Source: Paracoccaceae bacterium | GTDB lineage: Bacteria; Pseudomonadota; Alphaproteobacteria; Rhodobacterales; Rhodobacteraceae | DNA: 64,000 nt | Direction: 5' to 3' | Assembly: GCA_902573175.1 (NCBI GenBank) | Contig: CACGIS010000001.1 | Span: 1 to 64,000, forward strand | In this document: piece after piece, positions 17,614 through 26,481 of the stretch | Layout of the letters: each line of letters begins with the position of its first letter | How positions within the stretch are numbered: the stretch's first letter is position 1 | The notes under the pieces: model-generated | Database searches by the model: none | Seen by the model: only the letters and a program-made list of their open reading frames with translations | Told to the model about the DNA's origin: nothing | Program-made: the position numbers and the translations under genes

Positions 17614-18402
17614 TTAACGCCCTTTCCATTCAGGTTCACGTTTTTCAGCAAATGCGCGCGCGCCCTCGATTTGATCCTCTGATCTATAAAGTCTTTCTAC
17701 ACTTTCGAATTGACTATTAGTAATTTTATTTAGTGCATCCTGAAACTTCATATTTTCGGCTTCACGAACAACTTCTTTTATTGCAGCGTAAACCAAAGGG
17801 GGTCCTGAGGCCAAAAGCTCCCCTAGTTTATAAGCCTCGGCCAATAGAGTTTGTGCAGGGTGAATATAATTTATTAGACCCCATTTTGCCGCCTCTTCTG
17901 CATCCAACCAGCGACCAGTAAGCAACATATCCATAGCAATGTGATATGGTATTCGCTTTGGTAGTTTAATTGATGCTGCATCAGCGACGGTTCCGGATCG
18001 AATTTCAGGCAGGGCAAAAGTGGCGTGTTCAGCCGCTAAAATAATATCAGCGCTCAAAGCCCATTCCAAACCACCTCCACAGCAAATACCGTTAACTGCA
18101 GCTATTACGGGTTTATTCAGACCCCTAAGCTCTTGAAGGCCTCCAAAACCACCAACACCATAGTCGCCATCCACCGCGTCACCGTCTGCAGCAGCTTTTA
18201 AGTCCCAACCTGGGCAAAAAAACTTTTCACCCTCTCCAGTTATAATTGCCACACGCAGGTTTGGGTCATCTCTAAACTTTGTAAAAATTTCACCCAAAAT
18301 TCGGCTTGTTTTTAAATCGATAGCATTTGCTTTAGGTCGATCCAATTTAACCTCCAAAATATGGTTGCGTTCGCTCGTTTGGATTGGGCTATCAGATTGC
18401 AT
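17614..18402 (-). CDS. caiD: Carnitinyl-CoA dehydratase (crotonobetainyl-CoA hydratase) CaiD
   Basis: This crotonase-fold enzyme interconverts crotonobetainyl-CoA and L-carnitinyl-CoA. As I recall E. coli CaiD, the match is close and specific: DRPKANAIDLKTS, FRDDPNLRVAIITGEGEKFF, PGWDLKAAADGDA, the GGFGGL loop, NKPVIAAVNG and the C-terminal SEDQIEGARAFAEKREPEWKGR region. The oxyanion-hole GGG segment (GICCGGGLEWALSAD) is present. The gene ends a five-gene leftward operon; its ATG overlaps the stop of the CoA ligase by one base (TAATG). Its neighbours point to gamma-butyrobetaine or carnitine degradation rather than a generic enoyl-CoA hydratase. Confidence 0.88.
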   Translation of the reverse strand: MQSDSPIQTSERNHILEVKLDRPKANAIDLKTSRILGEIFTKFRDDPNLRVAIITGEGEKFFCPGWDLKAAADGDAVDGDYGVGGFGGLQELRGLNKPVIAAVNGICCGGGLEWALSADIILAAEHATFALPEIRSGTVADAASIKLPKRIPYHIAMDMLLTGRWLDAEEAAKWGLINYIHPAQTLLAEAYKLGELLASGPPLVYAAIKEVVREAENMKFQDALNKITNSQFESVERLYRSEDQIEGARAFAEKREPEWKGR

Positions 18403-20438
18403 TACGTCACCTTTCTTATCAGCGCATCGGCCACTATTACTTCCGAATTTGTAACAATAAGAGGGTTAATTTCTATTTCAAAAACTTTATCTCTGTTATC
18501 TAAAACAAATTCTTGGATCTTCATTATTCCATCGATTATTTGATGTACATCTACGCCTGAGAGCCCTCTGTAACCTTTAGCAATCTTAGATACTTTAAGT
18601 TGGTTAAAACACTCAAGCACTTCATCCTCACTGCTGGGAAGCAAAAGAGATGAAGTGTCGGAGACGATTTCAGTTAAAATCCCTCCTGCACCTAATGTTA
18701 AAAGCATCCCGTGAGCTGGGTCATGTACAATGCCAACAAGCAATTCAATAATCGCATCATCGATCATTTTTTCAATAATGACATGTTTTTTAGATATTTT
18801 TTTCAACGCATGTTTGACAGCTTTTTGATTTTTTAAATTTAAAAAAACTTCTCCTAGTTCACTTTTATGTGCTGATCCAAGTGCTTTTAACACAACAGGA
18901 TAGCCAATTTGATCGGAAAGCAAATGCGCATCACTCAACAAACATTTTTCTGTTTTTGGTATCTTCAAACCATATTTTTCCAAACATTTTTTTGCAACAA
19001 ACTCATCGACCAGAGTACTTTCCCCAGTCGGATTGGATAAAAATATGGGCTTTGGATTCACCAGCATTTGATTTGATGCCGATGCGGAAATTGCAGCTAA
19101 AGCTGTATCTAGTCCGTGTAAAGTAATGATATTGCTCTTCAAAAGCTCAAAAGATACCTGCTCTGGAATATTTTCCGACAAAGTTGAAACTAAGGCCAAA
19201 GGCTTATCTTCAGCGTTTTTTGCTTTTTTTACAGCTGCAATGACGCAATTCCAAGCCGAAGGATCACAAGTATCATCTCTAGGAAAATCTACGATGATTG
19301 TAGTTATTCCTTCATGTCCACGCATCATCGCAATGAAAGTCGAAGCCATGGCCTCAACATCACCCCAAATGTAGGTGTGATAATCGAGGGGATTGGATAA
19401 AGCAACCATTTCACCCAACACTGAACGCAGCTCAGATATATTTTCTTTTCCAAGCAGCGGAAATTGGACACAATACTCTTGAGCCAAATCAGCAATAAGT
19501 GACGCCTCGCCTCCAGAACATGACAAAGATCTTATATTTTTTGACGGTAGCGGACCGTATAAGTGAAGAATTTTCAAGGTATCAATTAAAACATCTAACC
19601 TATCAACTTCAGAAATTCCCAAGCGTTTAAATAGACTTTTGGCACCCTGTGCATCACCAGCTAGTGATGCCGTATGAGACTGGGCGGCTTTGCGCGCTTG
19701 TACACTTTTCCCAACCTTAAGCACAACTATAGACTTTTCCAATTTTCGAGCCTCATTTGCCAGATCTTCAAAGGCTCTTAAATCCCCTATGCCCTCTATA
19801 TGGAGACCAAGAGCTGTTACACGGGGATCAGAAAGAAGATATTTTCCAATCTCTGCAAATCCAAGACAAGCTTGATTTCCCACACTCATTATATAGGAAA
19901 TGGGTAATCCACGGGTCTGCATCGTGAGATTAATTGCTAGATTTGAACTCTGCGTTAATATCGCAACGCCTCGCTCTACTGGCTTTCCACCATGCTGGTC
20001 CGGCCAAAGTGCCGAACGATCTAAATAGTTTATAAAACCATAACAATTCGGACCCAATATTGGCATGTCTGCGGCAGCGTAAATAAGAGATTTTTGCAGT
20101 TCTCCAGAACCTTTTTTATCATTTTCCGCCTCTAAAAATCCAGATGCAAAGCAGACAGCACCTCCCGCGTCAATACTACTCAGCTTTCCAACAATCTCAA
20201 TTGTCGCAGTACGATTTACCCCAATAAAAGTTGCATCAATTTTATGAGGTATATCGTCTAACCTCTTGAATGATTTTAGACCCAATATTTCTTTTTTTAC
20301 AGGATGAACTGGAAAAATTTTTCCTTGATAACCAATTTTGAATAGCTGTTCTATAACTGAACAGCACCACACACCTCCACCAACTACAGCTACATTTTTT
20401 GGAGAAAATAAACGTTTCAAACGGGATTGAGAACTCAT
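18402..20438 (-). CDS. Acyl-CoA synthetase (NDP-forming), probably betaine:CoA ligase
   Basis: This fused alpha-beta acetate/acyl-CoA ligase forms acyl-CoA from acid, CoA and ATP through a phospho-histidine. A CoA-binding Rossmann domain (SPKNVAVVGGGVWC near the start, LGPNCYGFINY near 150) is followed by a succinyl-CoA-ligase-like domain with SHTASLAGD holding the phospho-His near residue 255, and an ATP-grasp domain from about 470 (GYPVVLKALGSAHKSE, LGAGGILTEI, EINPLIV). A GTG at 20447 would add three residues; the ATG at 20438 is preferred. Between an acyl-CoA dehydrogenase and caiD, its likely substrate is gamma-butyrobetaine or carnitine; that is inferred from context. Confidence 0.85.
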   Translation of the reverse strand: MSSQSRLKRLFSPKNVAVVGGGVWCCSVIEQLFKIGYQGKIFPVHPVKKEILGLKSFKRLDDIPHKIDATFIGVNRTATIEIVGKLSSIDAGGAVCFASGFLEAENDKKGSGELQKSLIYAAADMPILGPNCYGFINYLDRSALWPDQHGGKPVERGVAILTQSSNLAINLTMQTRGLPISYIMSVGNQACLGFAEIGKYLLSDPRVTALGLHIEGIGDLRAFEDLANEARKLEKSIVVLKVGKSVQARKAAQSHTASLAGDAQGAKSLFKRLGISEVDRLDVLIDTLKILHLYGPLPSKNIRSLSCSGGEASLIADLAQEYCVQFPLLGKENISELRSVLGEMVALSNPLDYHTYIWGDVEAMASTFIAMMRGHEGITTIIVDFPRDDTCDPSAWNCVIAAVKKAKNAEDKPLALVSTLSENIPEQVSFELLKSNIITLHGLDTALAAISASASNQMLVNPKPIFLSNPTGESTLVDEFVAKKCLEKYGLKIPKTEKCLLSDAHLLSDQIGYPVVLKALGSAHKSELGEVFLNLKNQKAVKHALKKISKKHVIIEKMIDDAIIELLVGIVHDPAHGMLLTLGAGGILTEIVSDTSSLLLPSSEDEVLECFNQLKVSKIAKGYRGLSGVDVHQIIDGIMKIQEFVLDNRDKVFEIEINPLIVTNSEVIVADALIRKVT

Positions 20439-20462
20439 TATTACCACTTTTTATAAGGAAAT

Positions 20463-21623
20463 TTAAGACCCCAGAGGACGAAGCAGATCTCTACTGATAA
20501 TATGCCGCTGAATTTCTGAAGTTCCATCCCAAATGCGTTCAACACGTGCGTCTCGCCAAAATCGTTCGATAGGATAATCATCCATCAAACCCATTCCTCC
20601 ATGAATTTGTAAAGTTGTGTCAGTAACGCGCGCTAACATTTCAGTTGCATACAATTTTGCGCTCGCGATCTCTCTATTTGAGGATAAATTTTGATCCAAA
20701 CGCCAAGCTCCATTGAGCGTTAAAAAATCTGCAGCATCAATTTCAGTGATCATATCTGCTAGTTGAAAACTAACACCTTGAAATTTCCCAATTTGTTGGC
20801 CAAACTGTTTTCTTTCAGCACTATAATTCAAAGCGTAATCAAAACAGCGTCTAGCCCGACCCACTGACATCGCTGCTACTGTTAGCCGAGTAGCGTATAA
20901 CCACGTATTCATAACTTCAAAGCCACCGTCAACTTCACCAAGCACTTGTTCTTTTGGCAACCTACAGTCATCAAACTCTAAAATCATATTTTTATATCCT
21001 TTGTGACTGACCGAGTTATAACCATCTCTGATTACAAACCCTGAAGTTCCTCTGTCGACAAGAAAGGCCGTAATCTTTTTCTTAGGTCCTTTTTCGGTTT
21101 TCTCCTCACCCGTTGCAATAAAAACTATAATAAAATCAGCGTGTTCTGCCCCCGAAATAAAGTGTTTTGTGCCATTCACAATCCAGTCCGTACCTTGACT
21201 TTTAGCAAAACATTTCATGCCTCTTACATCAGAACCAGCATCTGGTTCTGTCATAGCCAAAGCGTCCATCAGTTCTCCACGAACAGCGGGTAGCAAATAC
21301 TTTTCAATCTGTTCATCCTTACACGCCATCAAAATATTTTGAGGTCGACCAAAAAAATGCGTTAAAGCCATTGATCCACGACCTAGCTCTCGCTCCACTA
21401 GGGCAAAATCCAAATGGTTTAAGCCGGCACCACCTATGTTTTCAGGAAAATTACATGCGTAAAAGCCTAAATTTATGCATTTTTGTTTTATGTCTTGTGC
21501 AATTTCTGTTGGCACAAAACCTTTCATTTCAACTAAACTTTCATGAGGATAGATTTCGTTTTCCACAAAACTTCTAACCGTTTCTACGATCATTTCTTGT
21601 TCTTCTGTTAATCCAAAAAACAT
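20463..21623 (-). CDS. Acyl-CoA dehydrogenase, probably gamma-butyrobetainyl-CoA dehydrogenase
   Basis: This FAD flavoprotein of the acyl-CoA dehydrogenase family has about 386 residues. Family motifs are AMTEPDAGSDVRGM (flavin and substrate contacts), GTKHFISGAEHADF, YSAERKQFGQQIGKFQGV, LQIHGGMGLMDDYPIERFWRDAR and the C-terminal IWDGTSEIQRHII. The frame extends to 21674, but the ATG at 21623 (MFFGLTEEQ) has GGAAGGA just upstream and matches family length. In this operon the expected reaction is oxidation of gamma-butyrobetainyl-CoA to crotonobetainyl-CoA; the family assignment is firm, the substrate inferred. Electrons would go to ETF, not encoded here. Confidence 0.87.
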   Translation of the reverse strand: MFFGLTEEQEMIVETVRSFVENEIYPHESLVEMKGFVPTEIAQDIKQKCINLGFYACNFPENIGGAGLNHLDFALVERELGRGSMALTHFFGRPQNILMACKDEQIEKYLLPAVRGELMDALAMTEPDAGSDVRGMKCFAKSQGTDWIVNGTKHFISGAEHADFIIVFIATGEEKTEKGPKKKITAFLVDRGTSGFVIRDGYNSVSHKGYKNMILEFDDCRLPKEQVLGEVDGGFEVMNTWLYATRLTVAAMSVGRARRCFDYALNYSAERKQFGQQIGKFQGVSFQLADMITEIDAADFLTLNGAWRLDQNLSSNREIASAKLYATEMLARVTDTTLQIHGGMGLMDDYPIERFWRDARVERIWDGTSEIQRHIISRDLLRPLGS

Positions 21624-21636
21624 ATTCCTTCCAATC

Positions 21637-23037
21637 CTAAATTTTAATAGATAAGTTTTGCAAATTTTCAGCAACAGGCGAAATTGGCAAAGATGATCTT
21701 CGCTTTTTCATATCAATATGCAGTAGAAATTGTTCACAAGTAGATAGTATGCAACCGTCTTTAGCACGCTGCATGGAATGAAAAAGTTTGAGTTTCTTCC
21801 CATCAATAAGTTTTACTGTCGTATCTACTATGATGTCCTCTCCTGCATGCGTTTCAGTTAAAAATTTAACTGATGTTTCGACTGTAAAATAGCTATAACC
21901 AGATGCCACGTAGGCCTTATCAGCCCCAACCGCCCAGAGAAATCCATCGGCTGCATCACTATATACTTGCCCGTAACGGCCTTCATTCATATGCCCATTA
22001 TAATCAGTCCAATCCACTGGAACTTTTCGAGAAACTGTCCTCATTTTAGGAGCAATATCTGCCAAATTAATTATTTTTTCTTCATGACTATTTACAATTT
22101 TGCCAGCGGCTTGATCTTGTTGTTTCAAAGCACGCAGAATTACGATTAAGTTGTCATCGCGAATTCGTTCAAGTTCCCTAATTGAATATTTCCCTGACTG
22201 GCTATCCGATTGATCTGCAATATCCTGTATAAGTTCTTTTGTAAGCTTGGGAACATCCATAAGTTTTGTCCAAGGCCATTTTAAACAAGGACCAAACTGC
22301 TCTATAAAGTGTGCCATACCACCTTCTCCACCAGCAACTCTATAGGTCTCAAAGAGTCCCATTTGAGCCCATCTAAGGCCAAATCCATACCGAATAGCAT
22401 TATCGATTTCTTCCGTTGTAGCAATTCCATCCTTTATTAACCAAAGCGCCTCCCTCCAAACTGCTTCAAGAAAGCGATCAGCAACATGAGCATCTATTTC
22501 TTTGCGAATATGCAAAGGGAAAAAACCCAACTCTTGAAGCAACATTTTGGCCGATCCAAAATGCTCATCACTTGTTTGATCGCCAGGAACGACTTCAACC
22601 AAGGGCAGCAAATAGACAGGGTTAAATGGATGACACACCATTATCTGTTCTGGAAATGATGAATTTTCTTGCAATTGAGAAGGCATAAATCCTGAAGTTG
22701 AGGAACCAATAACTGCTGTCTTTTTGCAGTATATTTGTATTTCTGATAAAATGGTTTGCTTTATATCTAAACGCTCTGGCACACTTTCTTGTATCCATAA
22801 TGCGTCTTCAACTGTTTCTTTGATTGTAGAACAAAAATATAAGTTGCCTTCTTCTGGAAGTTCAAAATCATACAACATGGGCAAAGCCCTTTTTGCATTT
22901 AAAAGTACTTCGTCAACTTTTCGTTCTGCTTCCAGATCGGGATCAAATACTCTCACATCCCATCCATTTAACAAAAACCGAGCAAGCCAGCCTGCTCCTA
23001 TGACACCGCCACCAATAATTGCAGCTACTTTTTTCAT
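21637..23037 (-). CDS. lcdH: L-carnitine dehydrogenase fused to a betainyl-CoA thioesterase domain
   Basis: This two-domain protein combines consecutive steps of carnitine breakdown. Residues 1-320 are a 3-hydroxyacyl-CoA-dehydrogenase-type NAD enzyme: AAIIGGGVIGAGWLARFL, SSTSGFMPSQL, HPFNPVYLLPLVEVVPG and ETYRVAGGEGGMAHF, the pattern of carnitine 3-dehydrogenases. Residues from about 335 form a hotdog thioesterase with VDWTDYNGHMNEGRYGQVYSD. Such fusions are known in rhizobia: the first domain makes 3-dehydrocarnitine, and the thioesterase hydrolyses the betainyl-CoA produced by the cleavage enzyme encoded just upstream. AAGGG precedes the ATG; the 14-base gap to the next gene implies one transcript. 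Confidence 0.88.
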   Translation of the reverse strand: MKKVAAIIGGGVIGAGWLARFLLNGWDVRVFDPDLEAERKVDEVLLNAKRALPMLYDFELPEEGNLYFCSTIKETVEDALWIQESVPERLDIKQTILSEIQIYCKKTAVIGSSTSGFMPSQLQENSSFPEQIMVCHPFNPVYLLPLVEVVPGDQTSDEHFGSAKMLLQELGFFPLHIRKEIDAHVADRFLEAVWREALWLIKDGIATTEEIDNAIRYGFGLRWAQMGLFETYRVAGGEGGMAHFIEQFGPCLKWPWTKLMDVPKLTKELIQDIADQSDSQSGKYSIRELERIRDDNLIVILRALKQQDQAAGKIVNSHEEKIINLADIAPKMRTVSRKVPVDWTDYNGHMNEGRYGQVYSDAADGFLWAVGADKAYVASGYSYFTVETSVKFLTETHAGEDIIVDTTVKLIDGKKLKLFHSMQRAKDGCILSTCEQFLLHIDMKKRRSSLPISPVAENLQNLSIKI

Positions 23038-23084
23038 ATATTACCCTTTGCATAAGATAGCATATTAAAAATTCACGCTATAAA

Positions 23085-23996
23085 TTAGTTAATTGGAACT
23101 CTTTTATTTAGATTTAACTTGTTTCGCACCTCTTGAGGCCCAATCACTTTAGCACCAATGGCTTCAATAATTTCCTTTGCGCGCAATACTAAATCTTCAT
23201 TCCTGGCCAAAACTCCCTTTTTAAGCCAAAGATTATCTTCCAATCCAACTCTTACATTGCCTCCAGCCAAAATTGCTGCCGCAACATAAGGCATCTGATT
23301 TCGTCCGAGAGAAAATGCGCTAAAAGTCCAGTTTTCAGGAACATTATTCACCATGGCCATGAACGTATTTAAATCATCTGGTGCGCCCCATGGCACTCCC
23401 ATGCATAACTGAACTAAAACATCTTCTCCAATAATCCCATCTGCCACCAACTGTTTTGCATACCATAGATGTCCAGTGTCAAAGGCCTCTATTTCAGGCT
23501 TAACGCCAGCTTTAGTCATTATAGAACCCATTGCCTGCAACATTCCAGGAGTATTGGTCATCACATAATCTGCTTCAGCAAAGTTCATAGTTCCACAATC
23601 CAATGTGCATATTTCTGGTAGACACTCAATAATATGCGCTACCCTCTCTTCAGCACCAATCATGTCTGTTCCCTCGGCAACTGGCAACGGATTTTCAGTA
23701 CCACCAAATACTATATCACCGCCCATACCGGCAGTAAGATTAAGAACAACATCTACATCCGCATCTCTAATGCGGTCCGTAACTTCACGATAGTAGGCTA
23801 AATTTCTACTAGGTTTTCCAGTTTCAGGGTCCCGAACATGGCAATGAACGACGGCAGCACCTGCTTTCGCAGCATTGATCGCACTATCAGCGATATCTTT
23901 TGGGCTTCTAGGAACAAATTGGCTGCGATCCTGCGTGCTACCTGATCCTGTCACTGCGCAGGTTATAAAAACTTCACGATTAAGGTTTAGTGGCAT
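23085..23996 (-). CDS. 3-dehydrocarnitine cleavage enzyme (BKACE/DUF849 family)
   Basis: BKACE enzymes are zinc-dependent and transfer an acetyl unit between a beta-keto acid and acetyl-CoA. The dehydrocarnitine members give acetoacetate plus betainyl-CoA. The zinc motif VVHCHVRDPETGKPSRN is near residue 50; LNLTAGMGGD, LDCGTMNFAE, EAFDTGHLWYA and GNVRVGLEDNLWL (with the second metal-ligand Glu) follow. The frame opens at a TTG (24008), but the ATG at 23996 is placed seven bases after GGAG and gives MPLNLNREVF, the usual start. It heads the operon; a weak TTGTTT-N16-TATAAA promoter-like pair lies on the minus strand just ahead. Confidence 0.87.
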   Translation of the reverse strand: MPLNLNREVFITCAVTGSGSTQDRSQFVPRSPKDIADSAINAAKAGAAVVHCHVRDPETGKPSRNLAYYREVTDRIRDADVDVVLNLTAGMGGDIVFGGTENPLPVAEGTDMIGAEERVAHIIECLPEICTLDCGTMNFAEADYVMTNTPGMLQAMGSIMTKAGVKPEIEAFDTGHLWYAKQLVADGIIGEDVLVQLCMGVPWGAPDDLNTFMAMVNNVPENWTFSAFSLGRNQMPYVAAAILAGGNVRVGLEDNLWLKKGVLARNEDLVLRAKEIIEAIGAKVIGPQEVRNKLNLNKRVPIN

Positions 23997-24094
23997 CTCT
24001 TTCTCCAAAATAACTATTTATAAAATGTCAGATAGACGAAACAAAAACTTTGCTATATTTACCAATTTAAAACGCAACCGCGACAATAAAAAAG

Positions 24095-24811
24095 TTAGCC
24101 TCTGAAACCTAGCGCAACCACAAATTTTTCTGAACTACCTGACCGGCTGCTCGGAGGTTTAACGTTATATACTTTTGTAAATTTTTGTTTCAGTAAAGTT
24201 TGCAGATCACTTTCTGCTCCACCCGCTAAAACTTTAGCAACAAAAGTTCCCCCCTCTTCCAAAACATCAAAAGCGAAATACGCTGCAGTTTCACACAGTG
24301 CCATTATTCTAAGATGGTCTGTCTTTTTATGACCAGAGGACGATGCCGCCATATCAGACATTACAACATTTGCTTTTCCTTCAAGAATATTTTTGACCTC
24401 GAGATCTGCATCGTTTGCTATAAAGTCAAGTTGATAAAACGTGGCCCCGGGCAATACTTCAACTTCCTGTAAGTCTATTCCAATAACTGAACCAATTTTG
24501 ACATTTTTTTTAACACCAAGTGCATTCACTAAATCGACTGCAACTTGGCTCCAACCTCCTGGAGCGCAACCCAAATCAACCACCTTCGATCCTGGTATCA
24601 AAAAATTATATTTTTCATTTAACTCTAAAATTTTAAATGCTGCCCGCCCTCGAAAACCTTCAAGTTGGGCTCGCTTAACATAAGGGTCATTTAATTGACG
24701 CTGTAGCCACTTAACCTGACTGACTGTTTTTCCACGAGCTGATTTAACCTTTACCTTAAGATCTCGCTGCCCACGTCCAGATGTGTTTTTGGCCTTTGTT
24801 GTTTTCTTCAT
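24095..24811 (-). CDS. rlmE: 23S rRNA (uridine-2'-O)-methyltransferase RlmE
   Basis: RlmE (FtsJ/RrmJ) methylates the 2'-O of U2552 in the peptidyl-transferase A-loop of 23S rRNA. The Rossmann fold has [16 protein letters not shown] for SAM, and the KDKE catalytic set is visible: K in [11 protein letters not shown] in [10 protein letters not shown] in FVAKVLAGG and E in [11 protein letters not shown] basic tail of about 35 residues precedes the domain. An in-frame TTG lies one codon before the chosen ATG; no strong ribosome site is seen for either. It is downstream of ppx/gppA on the same strand (38-base gap). Confidence 0.94.
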   Translation of the reverse strand: MKKTTKAKNTSGRGQRDLKVKVKSARGKTVSQVKWLQRQLNDPYVKRAQLEGFRGRAAFKILELNEKYNFLIPGSKVVDLGCAPGGWSQVAVDLVNALGVKKNVKIGSVIGIDLQEVEVLPGATFYQLDFIANDADLEVKNILEGKANVVMSDMAASSSGHKKTDHLRIMALCETAAYFAFDVLEEGGTFVAKVLAGGAESDLQTLLKQKFTKVYNVKPPSSRSGSSEKFVVALGFRG

Positions 24812-24849
24812 CAATTCATCAATTTGAAATTAAATAAATAAGCATTTTT

Positions 24850-25962
24850 TTAAAAATTAGCGCCTTCTAACACTCCGTTTGCAGACATTTGAGCGTAAAG
24901 TAGTCCTTCACGCAAACCACGATCAGCAACTGTTAACTTATCCGTCGGCCAACTTCTCAACATCGCTTGCAAAATAGCTGAACCAGACATTATTAACGCC
25001 TGTCTATCACGCCCAATTCTGGGGTCTTTTTTACGCCCTTCCGGCCCCATCTCCAGATATGAACGAATTACCTTGTCAATTTGTCCTGTTGTCATCCTCA
25101 AACCGTCTACCTTTGTACGGTCATAGCGACGCAATCCAAGATGTGAAGAAGCTACTGTTGTAACGGTACCAGAGGTTCCTATAATTTGAAAACTGGTGTC
25201 CACCTTATTATCCTTGTAAGGCGCAAAATCAGTCAATTTTTCTTCAAAATACCAGCTCATCAAAGCAAACCTAGCGGCGTCGTCCTCTACATCATTAAAT
25301 TGATCACGCAAGGTCGCAACACCCAAAGGTACAGAAATCCAGTCTACCACTTTGGCGGCAGTAAATGGACTTTCAACCGAATGAAAGCCAGCATGTAATC
25401 GCATTATCGATTTAGGTCTTTCTTGGGGTGGAACAGAGGTTAGATCAATCCAAACGAGTTCAGTTGAACCTCCTCCAATATCAACAACCAGTAACTGTTC
25501 AGACTTTACGCTAACTAGGGGAGCACAAGAAATCACCGCCAACCTTGCTTCTTCTTCCGTGTCTATAATGTTAAGTTTTAAGCCTGTCCGTTGCAAAACT
25601 TTAGAAATAAATTCTTTTGAGTTTTTTGCACGTCTACAAGCCTCAGTTGCGATAAGTCTGGCATATTTAACGTCATACTTATCTAGCTTTTGTTTACAGA
25701 CTTGAAGGGCTTGAATAGTACGATTGATGGATTCTCGGCTTAATCTTCCAGTTTTTTCAAGACCAGACCCTAATTGAACAGATTTTGCAAAACTATCAAT
25801 TACATGAAACTGAGCACCTTTTGGCTGTGCAATTAACATGCGACAGCTGTTGGTGCCCAAGTCGAGTGCTGCATATAAAGCCTCAGGCCCCGCATTTTTT
25901 TCAATAGCGCTCTCAACCACTCCAGGGAAAGCCGCTTTTTCTATAGGCTTCTTGGGCGCCAT
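24850..25962 (-). CDS. Ppx/GppA family exopolyphosphatase
   Basis: This is an ASKHA-fold phosphatase of the Ppx/GppA family, acting on polyphosphate and/or pppGpp. The phosphate-1 loop is YAALDLGTNSCRMLIA near residues 29-44; the phosphate-2 loop is LLVVDIGGGSTELVWIDL; ATEACRRAKNS and SGTVTTVASSHLGL are also conserved. At 370 residues it is the short alphaproteobacterial form without the C-terminal HD-like domain, so exopolyphosphatase and guanosine pentaphosphatase activity cannot be separated. The ATG has a good GGAGGG upstream. The 201-base divergent gap to the folate genes shows no clear promoter. Confidence 0.9.
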   Translation of the reverse strand: MAPKKPIEKAAFPGVVESAIEKNAGPEALYAALDLGTNSCRMLIAQPKGAQFHVIDSFAKSVQLGSGLEKTGRLSRESINRTIQALQVCKQKLDKYDVKYARLIATEACRRAKNSKEFISKVLQRTGLKLNIIDTEEEARLAVISCAPLVSVKSEQLLVVDIGGGSTELVWIDLTSVPPQERPKSIMRLHAGFHSVESPFTAAKVVDWISVPLGVATLRDQFNDVEDDAARFALMSWYFEEKLTDFAPYKDNKVDTSFQIIGTSGTVTTVASSHLGLRRYDRTKVDGLRMTTGQIDKVIRSYLEMGPEGRKKDPRIGRDRQALIMSGSAILQAMLRSWPTDKLTVADRGLREGLLYAQMSANGVLEGANF

Positions 25963-26163
25963 AGCCTACGCCCTCCATTATAAGTTAACCTAACGATACG
26001 TCGGAGACTAACACTGTGCAAGACACTTTAATTCGCGGTAGAATTATTTAATCCTATTTCTCCAGGTCAAAAGTCGCAGGTGCAATGCTTTCTGTCGAAA
26101 TCTAGCCGTTGGAAATCGACTAATTATCTTACCAAAAAAATAGTTTTGTCAGGGAGTCGTTGA

Positions 26164-26463
26164 ATGCATGACGTGGTAATTGTCTATTGGAGGGATATCC
26201 CGGCACAAGTTATTGTCGGCAAGGGCCGTCGTGCTACTAAAATACAACTATCAGAAAGGTTTGAACAAGCTATCGATAGAGCCGCTATGAAGTCGGACCA
26301 AAAGTCCACTGATGAATATCTGGCTGAATGGCGAAAGGCCAAACCTTTCAAAGTGGAGGGTAACCCCGAGACCATCGCAACAGAACAAGCAGAAAAATTA
26401 GAAACCGAGTATGACAAAGAAAAATTAATAGTGCTTGTAAACAATGATGGCCGAGCTACGTAA
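26164..26463 (+). CDS. Small conserved 'virulence factor' family protein, first gene of a folate one-carbon cluster
   Basis: A 99-residue soluble, charged protein beginning HDVVIVYWRDIPAQVIVGKG. I recognise it as the small family labelled virulence factor in databases, which as far as I recall sits beside MTHFR-like and pterin-methyltransferase genes in Rhodobacterales. No catalytic motif is evident and the label says nothing about its role here. GGGAG lies ten bases before the ATG. The MTHFR-like gene follows within 20 bases, so a part in that reaction, for example as a small partner subunit, is a fair inference. Confidence 0.72.
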   Translation: MHDVVIVYWRDIPAQVIVGKGRRATKIQLSERFEQAIDRAAMKSDQKSTDEYLAEWRKAKPFKVEGNPETIATEQAEKLETEYDKEKLIVLVNNDGRAT

Positions 26464-26481
26464 CTGGCATTGAGGGCAGAA

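Noticed and set aside
25963-26163. Cobalamin or folate riboswitch ahead of the one-carbon trio
   Set aside because: No B12-box-like or THF-riboswitch core could be recognised; only weak short stems.
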